Origin: an uncultured Collinsella sp.
Lineage (GTDB): Bacteria > Actinomycetota > Coriobacteriia > Coriobacteriales > Coriobacteriaceae
Reading direction: 5' to 3'
DNA length: 36,572 bases
Assembly: GCA_959019775.1 (NCBI GenBank)
Contig: CAUEPS010000018.1
Coordinates: 1 to 36,572 of the forward strand
In this document: in pieces, positions 1-8,361 of the stretch
Position numbering within the stretch: the first letter of the stretch is position 1
Layout of the letters: every line of letters starts with the position of its first letter
Translations under genes and position numbers: made by a program
The notes under the pieces: generated by a model
What the model was told of the DNA's origin: nothing
Database searches by the model: none
Seen by the model: only the letters and a program-made list of their open reading frames with translations

Positions 1-228
1 GCCCCGCGGTGTGACACGAGCGTCATTGTACCCTCGTTTGCGAGCGGGAGTCATTCATGATGCGTGGCAGGCGATCGGCGGTATTCGAAAGTACGGACCG
101 AGCGTGCGGTCTGCGGCGTCAGACAGCGCAAAAGGTCTGCGAATCTTGTATCACGAACATCTGTGCGCGTCGAGTGCGCTAAACTCATCGTCAGTGTGAT
201 TTGAAGTTGTAGGAGGCAAGGAGCTTCC
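1..228. other. Region upstream of uvrA, no supported gene
   Basis: No convincing coding region. A 62-codon GTG-started frame covers 11-199, but it has no ribosome-binding site and no recognisable protein pattern. The stretch probably holds the uvrA promoter. I cannot pick a good -35/-10 pair. An imperfect LexA-like box lies at 155-166 (GAAC, 4 nt, GTGC). The uvrA Shine-Dalgarno sequence AGGAGG is at 211-216. Confidence 0.5.
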
Positions 229-3108
229 ATGTCTGATTCTTCTATCGTTATCCGCGGCGCGCGCGAGCATAACCTGCGCGATATCGATGTTTCCATTCCG
301 CGTGACCAGCTCGTGGTCATAACCGGTCTTTCCGGATCGGGCAAGAGCTCACTGGCGTTCGATACCATCTATGCCGAGGGCCAGCGTCGTTATGTCGAGA
401 GCCTTTCGAGCTATGCGCGTCAGTTTTTGGGCCAGATGGACAAGCCCGATCTGGACTCGATTGACGGCCTGTCGCCGGCCGTGTCGATCGACCAGAAGAC
501 GACGTCCAAAAACCCACGCTCGACGGTGGGCACCGTAACCGAGATTTACGACTATCTGCGTCTGCTGTTTGCTCGCGTGGGAACGCCGCACTGTCCTGAG
601 TGCGGTCGTGTCATTGAGCGTCAGACGACCGATCAGGTCGCCGATAAGGTGCTGGCGGCGGGGGAAGGCCGTCGCGCGTTTGTGTTGGCGCCGGTGGTTC
701 GTGGACGCAAGGGCGAATATGCCAAGCTGTTTGAGGACCTGCGTGCGGAGGGCTTTAGCCGTGTGCGCGTCGACGGCGAGGTGCGCTCGCTTGACGACCC
801 TATCGACCTGGACAAGAAGTTCAAACACGACATTGAGGTCGTGGTCGACCGTATCGTGATTCGAGAGAACTCCCTGGGTCGCATTGCCGAGTCCGTTGAG
901 CAGGCGACGGCACTGGCGCACGGTAACGTGAACGTGTACATGCTGCCCGACCGCGACGCTCCCGAGGGAACCGAGGGCGAGCTGCTGGAGTATTCGCTGG
1001 CACTGGCGTGCCCGGAACATGGGCATTCCATCGACGACCTGCAGCCGCGCGATTTCTCGTTCAACGCGCCCTATGGTGCATGTCCCGAGTGCGATGGCTT
1101 GGGCTTTAAAAAGACGGTCGATGCCGAGGCGCTGATTGAAGACCCCTCAAAGTCGATTGCCGATGGAGTCTTTGGCAGCCTGTTCGGCAATTCCAACTAT
1201 TATCCGCAGATTTTTGCTGCGGTCTGCAAACACTTTAAGGTGAGTGCCGATACGCCATGGGAGGACCTGCCCCCGCGGGTGCGTCGTGCGTTTTTGGATG
1301 GCATGGGCGACACGAAGATTTCGGTCGACTATCAAAAGCTCGATGGGCGTCGCAGCCAGTGGGACACTAAGTTCTCGGGCGTGCGCAACATCCTGTACGA
1401 GCGCTACAGCGAGACGACGAACGAGAACACCAGGGCTCGCTTGGAGAAATACATTCGCGAAGAGCCATGCTCGAGCTGTCACGGTGCTCGCCTGCGTCCC
1501 GAGATGCTTGCCGTCACCGTGGGCGGCAAGTCCATTTACGATGTCTGCTGCCTGTCGTGTCGCGAGTCGCTCGAGTTTTTTGAGGGCCTGGAGCTTACCG
1601 AGCGTCAGCAGTTTATCGGCGGGCGCATCGTCAAGGAAATCCTGGAGCGCCTGCGTTTTCTGGTCGATGTCGGACTCGACTATCTGACGCTTGATCGCGC
1701 CTCGGCGACGCTTTCCGGCGGCGAGGCCCAGCGTATTCGCCTGGCAACGCAGATCGGCGCCGGCCTCATGGGCGTTCTGTACATTCTGGACGAGCCGTCG
1801 ATCGGCCTTCACCAACGCGATAACGAGCGCCTGATCAAGACGCTCGAGCGCTTGCGCGATATCGGTAATACCGTTATCGTCGTCGAGCACGACGAAGATA
1901 CAATTCGCGCTGCCGACTACGTGATCGATATGGGTCCCGGTGCGGGCGTTAACGGCGGACACGTGGTCGCTGCAGGAACGCCTGCCGATATCATGGCGTG
2001 TCCCGATTCCATGACGGGTGCTTATTTGACCGGCAAGCGGATGATCCGCGTGCCCGATGAGCGCCGCAAGCCCGGCCGCGGCTGTCTTAAGATCACGGGT
2101 GCCCGCGCTAACAACCTCAAAAACGTTACCGCCAAGATTGAGTTCGGTACGCTCACAGTCGTTACCGGTGTTTCGGGATCGGGCAAGAGCTCCCTGGTCA
2201 CCGATACGATTGCGCCCGCGCTTACGAATGCCATCCATCGTTCGACGCGTCCCGTGGGGCCGTACAAGAAGATTGAGGGCATTGAGTGCATCGATAAGGT
2301 AATCGATATCGACCAGTCACCGATCGGTCGCACGCCGCGCTCGAACCCTGCGACCTATATTGGCCTGTGGGATGATCTGCGTGCGCTATTTGCAAGCACG
2401 CCGGAGTCGAAGGCGCGCGGCTACTCGCCGGGACGTTTCTCCTTTAACGTAAGCGGCGGTCGCTGCGAGGCGTGCAAGGGCGATGGACAGATTAAGATCG
2501 AGATGCACTTCCTTCCCGATATCTATGTCCCCTGTGAGGTATGTGGCGGCAAGCGTTATAACCGCGAGACGCTCGAGGTTACCTACCGCGGCAAGACAAT
2601 CTCGGATGTGCTCGACATGAGTGTCACCGAGGCACTGGCTTTCTTTGGGAATATCCCGCAGATTAAGCGCAAACTGCAGACCCTATATGACGTGGGTCTG
2701 GGCTACGTGAGCTTGGGCCAGCCCGCTACGACGCTTTCGGGCGGCGAGGCACAGCGCGTGAAGCTCGCCAAGGAGCTTCATCGTCGTCAGACAGGCAAGA
2801 CGTTCTATATTTTGGACGAGCCCACAACCGGCCTTCATTTTGAGGATGTTCGCCAGCTGCTCGACGTGTTGCAGCGCCTGGTCGATGCGGGCAACACGGT
2901 TCTGGTGATCGAGCACAACCTTGATGTCATCAAGGTCGCCGACCGCCTGATCGATATGGGCCCCGAGGGCGGCAATGGCGGCGGAACCGTCGTGGTCTCA
3001 GGCACGCCCGAGCAGGTCGCGGCATGTTCGCAGAGCTACACGGGCAAGTTCTTGGCGCCGCTGCTCAAGCGTGACCGTGAGCGTCAGGCGCAGCTCGACG
3101 CGCAGTAA
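229..3108 (+). CDS. Excinuclease ABC subunit A (UvrA)
   Basis: UvrA is the damage-recognition ATPase of nucleotide excision repair. As a dimer it loads UvrB onto distorted DNA. The 959-residue length is normal for the family. Both ABC modules are complete. The first has Walker A GLSGSGKS at 33-40, a CPEC zinc-finger half at 122-125, CPEC at 285 and CSSC at 414-417 flanking the interrupted module, and the LSGGEAQR signature at 495-502. The second has Walker A GVSGSGKS at 647-654, the large zinc finger with Cys 746/749/769/772, and LSGGEAQR at 836-843 followed by a YILDEPTTGLH Walker B. The ATG at 229 is chosen because AGGAGG (211-216) and AAGGAG lie just upstream and the protein begins with the usual I-x-I-R-G-A-R-E-H-N-L family opening. 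No uvrB is adjacent; uvrC follows two genes later. A weak LexA-like box upstream may indicate SOS control. Confidence 0.98.
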   Translation: MSDSSIVIRGAREHNLRDIDVSIPRDQLVVITGLSGSGKSSLAFDTIYAEGQRRYVESLSSYARQFLGQMDKPDLDSIDGLSPAVSIDQKTTSKNPRSTVGTVTEIYDYLRLLFARVGTPHCPECGRVIERQTTDQVADKVLAAGEGRRAFVLAPVVRGRKGEYAKLFEDLRAEGFSRVRVDGEVRSLDDPIDLDKKFKHDIEVVVDRIVIRENSLGRIAESVEQATALAHGNVNVYMLPDRDAPEGTEGELLEYSLALACPEHGHSIDDLQPRDFSFNAPYGACPECDGLGFKKTVDAEALIEDPSKSIADGVFGSLFGNSNYYPQIFAAVCKHFKVSADTPWEDLPPRVRRAFLDGMGDTKISVDYQKLDGRRSQWDTKFSGVRNILYERYSETTNENTRARLEKYIREEPCSSCHGARLRPEMLAVTVGGKSIYDVCCLSCRESLEFFEGLELTERQQFIGGRIVKEILERLRFLVDVGLDYLTLDRASATLSGGEAQRIRLATQIGAGLMGVLYILDEPSIGLHQRDNERLIKTLERLRDIGNTVIVVEHDEDTIRAADYVIDMGPGAGVNGGHVVAAGTPADIMACPDSMTGAYLTGKRMIRVPDERRKPGRGCLKITGARANNLKNVTAKIEFGTLTVVTGVSGSGKSSLVTDTIAPALTNAIHRSTRPVGPYKKIEGIECIDKVIDIDQSPIGRTPRSNPATYIGLWDDLRALFASTPESKARGYSPGRFSFNVSGGRCEACKGDGQIKIEMHFLPDIYVPCEVCGGKRYNRETLEVTYRGKTISDVLDMSVTEALAFFGNIPQIKRKLQTLYDVGLGYVSLGQPATTLSGGEAQRVKLAKELHRRQTGKTFYILDEPTTGLHFEDVRQLLDVLQRLVDAGNTVLVIEHNLDVIKVADRLIDMGPEGGNGGGTVVVSGTPEQVAACSQSYTGKFLAPLLKRDRERQAQLDAQ

Positions 3109-3128
3109 AGAGACGTTGTAGTACCGAC

Positions 3129-3159
3129 GCGCCACCGATTCCTTCTGATTCGGTGGCGC
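3129..3159 (+). terminator. Probable terminator after uvrA
   Basis: Perfect 10-bp stem, GCGCCACCGA (3129-3138) with TCGGTGGCGC (3150-3159), loop of 11 nt, followed by TTCTGTGTGT. The T-tract is only moderate, so some read-through into the next gene is possible. Confidence 0.65.
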
Positions 3160-3241
3160 TTCTGTGTGTCGAGATGGCATATGCGGCGGAATTGGCCCTA
3201 TACTTAATCCTTGCGTCGCTCTGCGAGGGAAAGGATGTGCC

Positions 3242-3742
3242 ATGGCAAAGGCTGTTAAGACGCCAAAAACCAATGCGATGCGCGAGCTGGAAAGCGCCGG
3301 CATCTCCTATGTTCTCCATACGTACGAAGACGATGGCGATGAATCGTCAGGTCTGGGCGTCGCGATTTCCGAGCAGCTTGGCGAGGAGCCCGGTCAGGGA
3401 TTTAAAACCCTGGTCTGCACGACGCCGTCCAACGACCATGTCGTGTGCTGCATTCCCGTTGCCGACGAGCTCGACCTCAAGGCCGCCGCGCGCGCCGCAG
3501 GCGAAAAGTCGCTGACCATGATGCATGTCAAAGATTTGCTTGCCGCGACGGGATATGTCCGCGGCGGTTGCAGCCCGGTCGGTATGAAAAAACGCTTCCG
3601 GACGCTGATCGATGAGACATGCGTCCTTTGGGATACCATTTTTATCTCGGGTGGCAAGCGTGGCTATCAGCTTGAGCTTGCTCCCGATGACTTAGTTGCA
3701 TTTTGCGGGGCGACGGTTGCCCCGATCACGAGAGAGGACTGA
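3242..3742 (+). CDS. YbaK/EbsC-type aminoacyl-tRNA deacylase
   Basis: 166-residue single-domain protein of the YbaK/ProX editing family. Family members hydrolyse mischarged tRNA, classically Cys-tRNA(Pro), in trans to prolyl-tRNA synthetase. The family pattern is clear: the N-terminal T-x-x-x-x-x-L-x-x-x-x-I-x-Y helix, F-K-T-L-V with the functional lysine K55, I-P-V-x-x-E-L-D-L-K-A-A-A near 71-83, and the conserved loop G-Y-x-R-G-G-C-S-P-V-G at 104-114. The ATG at 3242 is chosen because a GAGGGAAAGG ribosome-binding site lies just before it (3225-3234); an in-frame ATG at 3164 would overlap the uvrA terminator region and adds no family sequence. The stop is 3 nt before murJ, so the two are probably co-transcribed. 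Exact tRNA specificity cannot be read from sequence. Confidence 0.9.
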   Translation: MAKAVKTPKTNAMRELESAGISYVLHTYEDDGDESSGLGVAISEQLGEEPGQGFKTLVCTTPSNDHVVCCIPVADELDLKAAARAAGEKSLTMMHVKDLLAATGYVRGGCSPVGMKKRFRTLIDETCVLWDTIFISGGKRGYQLELAPDDLVAFCGATVAPITRED

Positions 3743-3745
3743 GCG

Positions 3746-6049
3746 ATGCCGCAGGAAGAATCAAAGCGCGGAGCTCACTTTGCAAAAGGGTCGGCTCCTC
3801 AGGCGCCCGCGCCCGAGGCTGCTTCGTTCGATAACGAGATTCGAAACGCCTGGTCCGCTGCCGCTGACCCGGGCGAGACGGCCGTGTACTTGCGTGCCGC
3901 CGGTGCCGGCACGGCGCTTCCCCGTACGGTTCTTTCTTCAGCTCGTCCCGATGAGACGGCTGTCTTTTTGGCCGCCGCTCAATCGAGCGCCAGCGTGACG
4001 CCGGTCGCCTCCGAGGCTCCTCGTGTGCCGCGTCCCGATGAGACGGCGGTGTTTTTGATGGCAGCCCAGGGAAAGAGCGTGCCGCAGAGCGCTCCTGTCG
4101 CTCGTTCCGCCAAGCCCGCGGCTCATGATGATGGCGAACCGCTTCTTTCGGATGACGAATGGTCGCCGCTTGGTTCGACCGATCCCGTCGAGGGCGTGGC
4201 CATCGACGGTGATGACGATTGGGACCCTCTGTCGTTTTCTGCCCGAACCGTCGCCGCCAAAGAAGTTGACACGGTGTTTGGCGACCATGCCATATTCGAT
4301 GATGATGCCGTATCCGGAAACAACATGCCGAACAGCGATGACGTCGCACCTGCTGATGACGCCGTTTTGGTTGACGATCCCTTTGCGATGACCGGCTCCT
4401 TTGCCGTCGCGGACGATTTACTGCCACAAGATGAGGTTCATGAGGACTCTCAGGACGACGTAGACGATATGGGTTCGTCGGACTACTCCACGGTTGGTCG
4501 TTCTGCTGGCCTCATGACCGTGCTGACCATCGTGTCGCGTGTCACCGGGTTTATTCGCACGTGGGCCATGGCGGCCGCCATCGGCATGTCACTGCTCTCG
4601 TCCTCCTATCAGGTTGCCAACAACCTGCCCAACATGCTTTACGAACTCGTGATGGGCGGCATGCTCGTTACGGCGTTTTTGCCGGTGTATATGGGTGTGA
4701 GGCGTGAGCAGGGCCGCGAGGCATCGAACGAGTATGTCGGCAACCTGCTCGGTATTCTGCTTCTGGTGTTGGGCGGCATCTCGCTGCTGGGCACCGTGTT
4801 TGCTCCCGGCTTTATTTGGACGCAGTCGTTCCTTTCGGGTAATGGCGACAGCATGGATACCGCTGCGTTCATGTTCCGCTTCTTTGCTATCCAAATTCTG
4901 TTTTATGGCTTGGGCTCGGTGTTCTCGGGTGTTCTCAACGCACACCGCGACTACTTCTGGTCGACGTTTGCCCCGGTTCTCAACAATGTCATCGTCATCG
5001 CCAGCTTTATGGGCTTTGCTCCCCTGTCTGCGCAATTTGGCGAGCGGGTCGGCATTATCTTGATCGCAGCCGGTACGACCCTCGGCGTCTTTGTCCAGAT
5101 GGCCTGCCAGATTCCCGCGCTTGGCAAGCATGGCGTGCATCCTCATATCCATATCGACTTTAAGGACCCCGCGCTGCGACAGACGATTGCGCTTGGTATC
5201 CCGACGCTGCTCGCCACGGTGTGCATGTTTGTCTCGACCTCCATTACCAATGCCGCCGCACTGGTGGTGCAGCCCGAGACCGGCCCTTCCGTCATCGCAT
5301 ATGCGCGCCTGTGGTACACGCTGCCCTATGCGCTGATCGCCGCCTCGCTTTCGACGGCACTCTATACCGAACTCTCTCACGATGCACAGGAGAAGGATTA
5401 CGACAGCGTCCGCACGGGCATTTCGCGCGGTGTCGCCCAGATGCTCTTCTTCCTGATTCCGTTTGCGATGTACCTGATCGTCTTCGCCCGTCCACTCAAC
5501 ATGATCTACTGCGCCGGCAAGTTCGATGAATCCGGCGTGGCGCTGGTGTCGGAGTTCCTTATCTATCTGGCACTTTCCCTGCCGCTCTACGGCGTGGTCG
5601 TGCTGATGCAGAAGAGCTTCTCGGCCCTGCTCGATATGAAACCTTATAGCCGCTATTGCCTGTACTCCGCTATCGGTCAGGCCGGTTCGGTGCTGCTGTT
5701 TGGCGTGGTGCTGGGCTACGGTATGCCGGCAATTGCGCTTTCGTACGTCGTTGACTACGTGGTCTTGGTCGGATGCTCACTGTGGTGGCTGCGCCGTCGT
5801 CTGCATGGCCTTCAGGTCAAGTCTATCCTGCACGGCGGTTTCTTCGGCCTGTTGTTCGGTGGCCTGGGCGCTGCCGCGGGCGCCGGCGTCATGTGGGCAC
5901 TTGAGCACTTTGTCGGACTGCTTGGCAGCTCGATCCTCATTACCCTGGGCTACGTTTGTGTTGCAGGCGTCGTCTCGCTCGCCGTGACTTTTGGCCTTGC
6001 CTTCGTCTTTAAGATGCCCGAGGTCTCGGCGCTGCTTCGTCGCAAGTAG
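3746..6049 (+). CDS. Lipid II flippase MurJ (MviN) with long acidic N-terminal extension
   Basis: 767 residues, of which about 252-767 form the MviN/MurJ multi-pass core (around 14 predicted membrane segments) that flips lipid II for peptidoglycan synthesis. The core starts with the typical G-L-M-T-V-L-T-I-V-S-R-V-T-G-F-I-R. The first 250 residues are different: low-complexity, rich in Asp, Ala and Pro, and predicted cytoplasmic. They hold three repeats with a shared E-T-A-V-F/Y-L core (Thr45, Thr71, Thr100), then two D-D-[ED]-W-x-P-L motifs (Trp139, Trp159). The repeats resemble the phosphosite of GarA/OdhI-type FHA proteins, and in mycobacteria MviN is regulated by a Ser/Thr kinase and an FHA protein. 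That link here is inference. The ATG at 3746 has AGAGAGGA upstream and lies 3 nt after the previous stop; uvrC follows with no gap. Core identity is certain; the function of the extension is not. Confidence 0.93.
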   Translation: MPQEESKRGAHFAKGSAPQAPAPEAASFDNEIRNAWSAAADPGETAVYLRAAGAGTALPRTVLSSARPDETAVFLAAAQSSASVTPVASEAPRVPRPDETAVFLMAAQGKSVPQSAPVARSAKPAAHDDGEPLLSDDEWSPLGSTDPVEGVAIDGDDDWDPLSFSARTVAAKEVDTVFGDHAIFDDDAVSGNNMPNSDDVAPADDAVLVDDPFAMTGSFAVADDLLPQDEVHEDSQDDVDDMGSSDYSTVGRSAGLMTVLTIVSRVTGFIRTWAMAAAIGMSLLSSSYQVANNLPNMLYELVMGGMLVTAFLPVYMGVRREQGREASNEYVGNLLGILLLVLGGISLLGTVFAPGFIWTQSFLSGNGDSMDTAAFMFRFFAIQILFYGLGSVFSGVLNAHRDYFWSTFAPVLNNVIVIASFMGFAPLSAQFGERVGIILIAAGTTLGVFVQMACQIPALGKHGVHPHIHIDFKDPALRQTIALGIPTLLATVCMFVSTSITNAAALVVQPETGPSVIAYARLWYTLPYALIAASLSTALYTELSHDAQEKDYDSVRTGISRGVAQMLFFLIPFAMYLIVFARPLNMIYCAGKFDESGVALVSEFLIYLALSLPLYGVVVLMQKSFSALLDMKPYSRYCLYSAIGQAGSVLLFGVVLGYGMPAIALSYVVDYVVLVGCSLWWLRRRLHGLQVKSILHGGFFGLLFGGLGAAAGAGVMWALEHFVGLLGSSILITLGYVCVAGVVSLAVTFGLAFVFKMPEVSALLRRK

Positions 6050-7996
6050 GTGCGTGTGGCAGGTCACGACAACATTCCAACACTTGCCGAGCAGGTTTCG
6101 CGCGTTCCCACGCAACCCGGCTGCTACCTTTGGAAAGATGCCAAGGGCGATGTCATCTATGTGGGCAAGGCAAAAAACTTGCGTGCCCGTATGCGTCAAT
6201 ACGTGACGCTGCAGGACGAGCGTCAAAAGATCCCGCTCATGATGCAGCTGGTGGCGAGCTTCGACTATATCGTGGTGGAGACCGAGCACGAGGCATTGGT
6301 GCTCGAGCGCAATCTGATCGGCCAGTACCATCCGTACTTCAACGTCGACCTTAAGGACGATAAAAGCTATCCCTTTATCGCCATCACTAAAAGCGATCTA
6401 TTTCCCGCTATTAAATACACGCGCGAGCGCCATAAGCCCGGCACGCGCTATTTTGGCCCCTATACCGATAGTCGTGCGGCGCGTGAGACCATCGATACGC
6501 TACGCAAGGTCATTCCTATTTGCTCGGCATCCTGTGCTGAATGGCGCCGCTGCCGCCGCATCGTCGAATCTCATAAGGGCGAAGAAGACATCGTCAATAT
6601 GATTTGCGCGCAAAACGGGCGTCCCTGCTTTGACTACCATGTCGGGCGCGGGCCGGGCGCATGCGTCGGCGCGATTTCCCCTGCCGACTATGCCAAGAAC
6701 GTCAAGCGTGTCGAACGTTTCTTGTCGGGCCATCGCAAGGATGTCGTCGACGAGCTTACGTCCGAGATGACGGAGGCAGCCGAGACGCTCGATTTTGAAC
6801 GTGCGGCGCGCGTCAAGCGTCGCCTGGAAGTCATTAGGGGCCTGGACGATCGCCAACAGGTCGTTTTTCCATCGAGCGTCGATATCGACGTCATCGGCTT
6901 CTATCGCGAAGAGACTATCTCTGCCGCCTGTGTCTTTGTCGTTCGCGAGGGCCGAACGGTTCGAACTTGTGAGTTCATCCTCGATAAAGGCCTGGATGTC
7001 GACGAGGAAGAGCTTCAATCGGGCTTTCTTAAGCGCTATTACGACGAGACGGCTGATATTCCAGCCGAGATTAATCTCTCTGTCGAGCTTGAGGATGCCG
7101 AAGCGTTGGGGGAGTGGCTTGCGGGCAAGCGCGAACGCTCTTGCCATCTCCATAGGCCGCAGCGCGGCGAAAAGCACCGCCTGCTCGATATGGCTTCCAA
7201 AAATGCACGCCATGCCCTCATGCGCTACATGATGCGCACGGGATATGCTGACGATCGCACCAATCAGGCGCTCCTGGAGCTCGAAAGTGCGCTGGCGCTG
7301 CCTGCGCCGCCGTTGCGCATCGAGTGCTTCGATATCTCGACGTTGCACGGCACCTTTACCGTCGCTTCGATGGTGGTATTTACCAACGGCCGTGCCGACA
7401 AGGGCCAGTATCGTCGCTTTAAAATTCAGGCCGAATTGGACGAGGCGAACGACTTCGTATCGATGTCCGAGGTTCTGGGGCGTCGCTATGCTCCCGAGCG
7501 CATGGCGGACGAGCGCTTTGGCTCGCGCCCTGATTTGCTCGTTGTCGATGGCGGCAAGCCGCAATTGACCGCTGCAATTAAGCAACTTGAGGCGCTCGGC
7601 CTCGATATACCAGTTTGTGGCTTGGCAAAGGCCGATGAAGAAGTTTTCGTGCCGTGGGACGAGACTCCCGTCGTGCTGCCGACCGGCTCCGCTTCGCTTT
7701 ATCTGATCAAGCAGGTTCGCGATGAATCCCACCGATTTGCGATTACGTTCCATCGCGAGTTGCGCGATAAGGCTATGACGGTTTCGGTGCTTGACGACGT
7801 TCCGGGCGTGGGACCCACCAGAAAACGTGCCATTATGCGCCATTTTGGCTCGATGAAGCGTTTGCGCGCGGCAAGCGAGCAGGAGATCGCGGAAGTTCGA
7901 GGCGTTCCGGCCGATGTCGCCAAAGCGGTCCACGAGGCACTTGTTGCATGGAGTGCCGAGCGCGCCCAAGCATCGGCCAACCGTTCCGAAAACTAA
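6050..7996 (+). CDS. Excinuclease ABC subunit C (UvrC)
   Basis: 648 residues. UvrC makes both incisions in nucleotide excision repair after UvrA/UvrB damage verification. Domain order is canonical. The N-terminal GIY-YIG nuclease is at about 18-100 (G-C-Y-L-W at 24-28, I-Y-V-G-K at 36-40). A Cys-rich segment follows, then a UVR helix pair (T-L-D-F-E-R-A-A-R-V-K-R-R-L). The RNase-H-like nuclease starts near I-E-C-F-D-I-S, and a C-terminal tandem helix-hairpin-helix (V-P-G-V-G-P-T-R-K-R) binds DNA. The middle Cys-rich region carries an insertion with R-R-C-R-R compared with the textbook spacing. The start is a GTG directly abutting the murJ stop. A second in-frame GTG at 6056 is equally possible; neither has a strong ribosome-binding site, which suggests translational coupling to murJ. 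Confidence 0.97.
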   Translation: MRVAGHDNIPTLAEQVSRVPTQPGCYLWKDAKGDVIYVGKAKNLRARMRQYVTLQDERQKIPLMMQLVASFDYIVVETEHEALVLERNLIGQYHPYFNVDLKDDKSYPFIAITKSDLFPAIKYTRERHKPGTRYFGPYTDSRAARETIDTLRKVIPICSASCAEWRRCRRIVESHKGEEDIVNMICAQNGRPCFDYHVGRGPGACVGAISPADYAKNVKRVERFLSGHRKDVVDELTSEMTEAAETLDFERAARVKRRLEVIRGLDDRQQVVFPSSVDIDVIGFYREETISAACVFVVREGRTVRTCEFILDKGLDVDEEELQSGFLKRYYDETADIPAEINLSVELEDAEALGEWLAGKRERSCHLHRPQRGEKHRLLDMASKNARHALMRYMMRTGYADDRTNQALLELESALALPAPPLRIECFDISTLHGTFTVASMVVFTNGRADKGQYRRFKIQAELDEANDFVSMSEVLGRRYAPERMADERFGSRPDLLVVDGGKPQLTAAIKQLEALGLDIPVCGLAKADEEVFVPWDETPVVLPTGSASLYLIKQVRDESHRFAITFHRELRDKAMTVSVLDDVPGVGPTRKRAIMRHFGSMKRLRAASEQEIAEVRGVPADVAKAVHEALVAWSAERAQASANRSEN

Positions 7997-8361
7997 ACGC
8001 GCTTCTAAACAACTGATATACATGATTGGTCGATTTTCAATCATTTATTTCGCGGCGATTACCTCCTGATTTCGGGTTTTATTAACGCTAAAACGTTTGA
8101 CTAGCCATGGTGAATAACCCTGCTATCCTGCGGGTTGACGAAGACTGATATCTCACCTCGTCGATACATACTGTCTGGCGAATCGTTTGTCAATGAATTC
8201 GGTGAACGGTAGTAAATACCGTTCAAGCGTATGTATGTATCGGTCGCCGAGCGCGGCACCTCAGTTGGGTCCGTCGGTAGGTAAGGTATATATCGTCCGC
8301 AAGTTGCGCGGGGGCAAGTCTAGGTGCTCCCGGGTAAGATTCTCTATTGATAGGAGAAGAC
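7997..8361 (+). promoter_or_regulatory. Promoter/leader region of the nan locus
   Basis: 365 bp without a gene between uvrC and the nan-locus binding protein. From left to right it holds: an AT-rich start; a partial palindrome around AAACGTTT (8091-8098) that overlaps a TTGACT hexamer (8097-8102); an extended -10-like TGCTATCCT (8121-8129) whose 21-nt spacing to that TTGACT is too long for a standard promoter; the operator-like inverted repeat at 8203-8225 inside a wider pair of 10-nt arms (8162-8171 and 8233-8242); a small stem GGGGGCA/TGCTCCC (8310-8331); and the ribosome-binding site AGGAGA (8352-8357). The promoter position is not settled. Confidence 0.6.
8203..8225. promoter_or_regulatory. 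Perfect inverted repeat, probable operator
   Basis: TGAACGGTA, 5-nt spacer GTAAA, TACCGTTCA. A 9-bp perfect dyad of this geometry is typical of a dimeric helix-turn-helix regulator (for example GntR or RpiR class), and it lies 137 nt before the nan-locus start codon. It could also form an RNA hairpin in a long leader. No regulator gene is in the window. Confidence 0.55.

Noticed and set aside
11..199. 62-codon frame upstream of uvrA
   Set aside because: No ribosome-binding site, no recognisable protein pattern, ends just before the uvrA leader.
3164..3241. Longer start for the YbaK-type gene
   Set aside because: The extra 26 residues lie right after the uvrA terminator stem and are not family-like; the inner ATG has the ribosome-binding site.
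8097..8129. TTGACT plus TATCCT as the nan promoter
   Set aside because: The spacing is 21 nt, outside the usual 16-19. Both hexamers are reported only as parts of the region.
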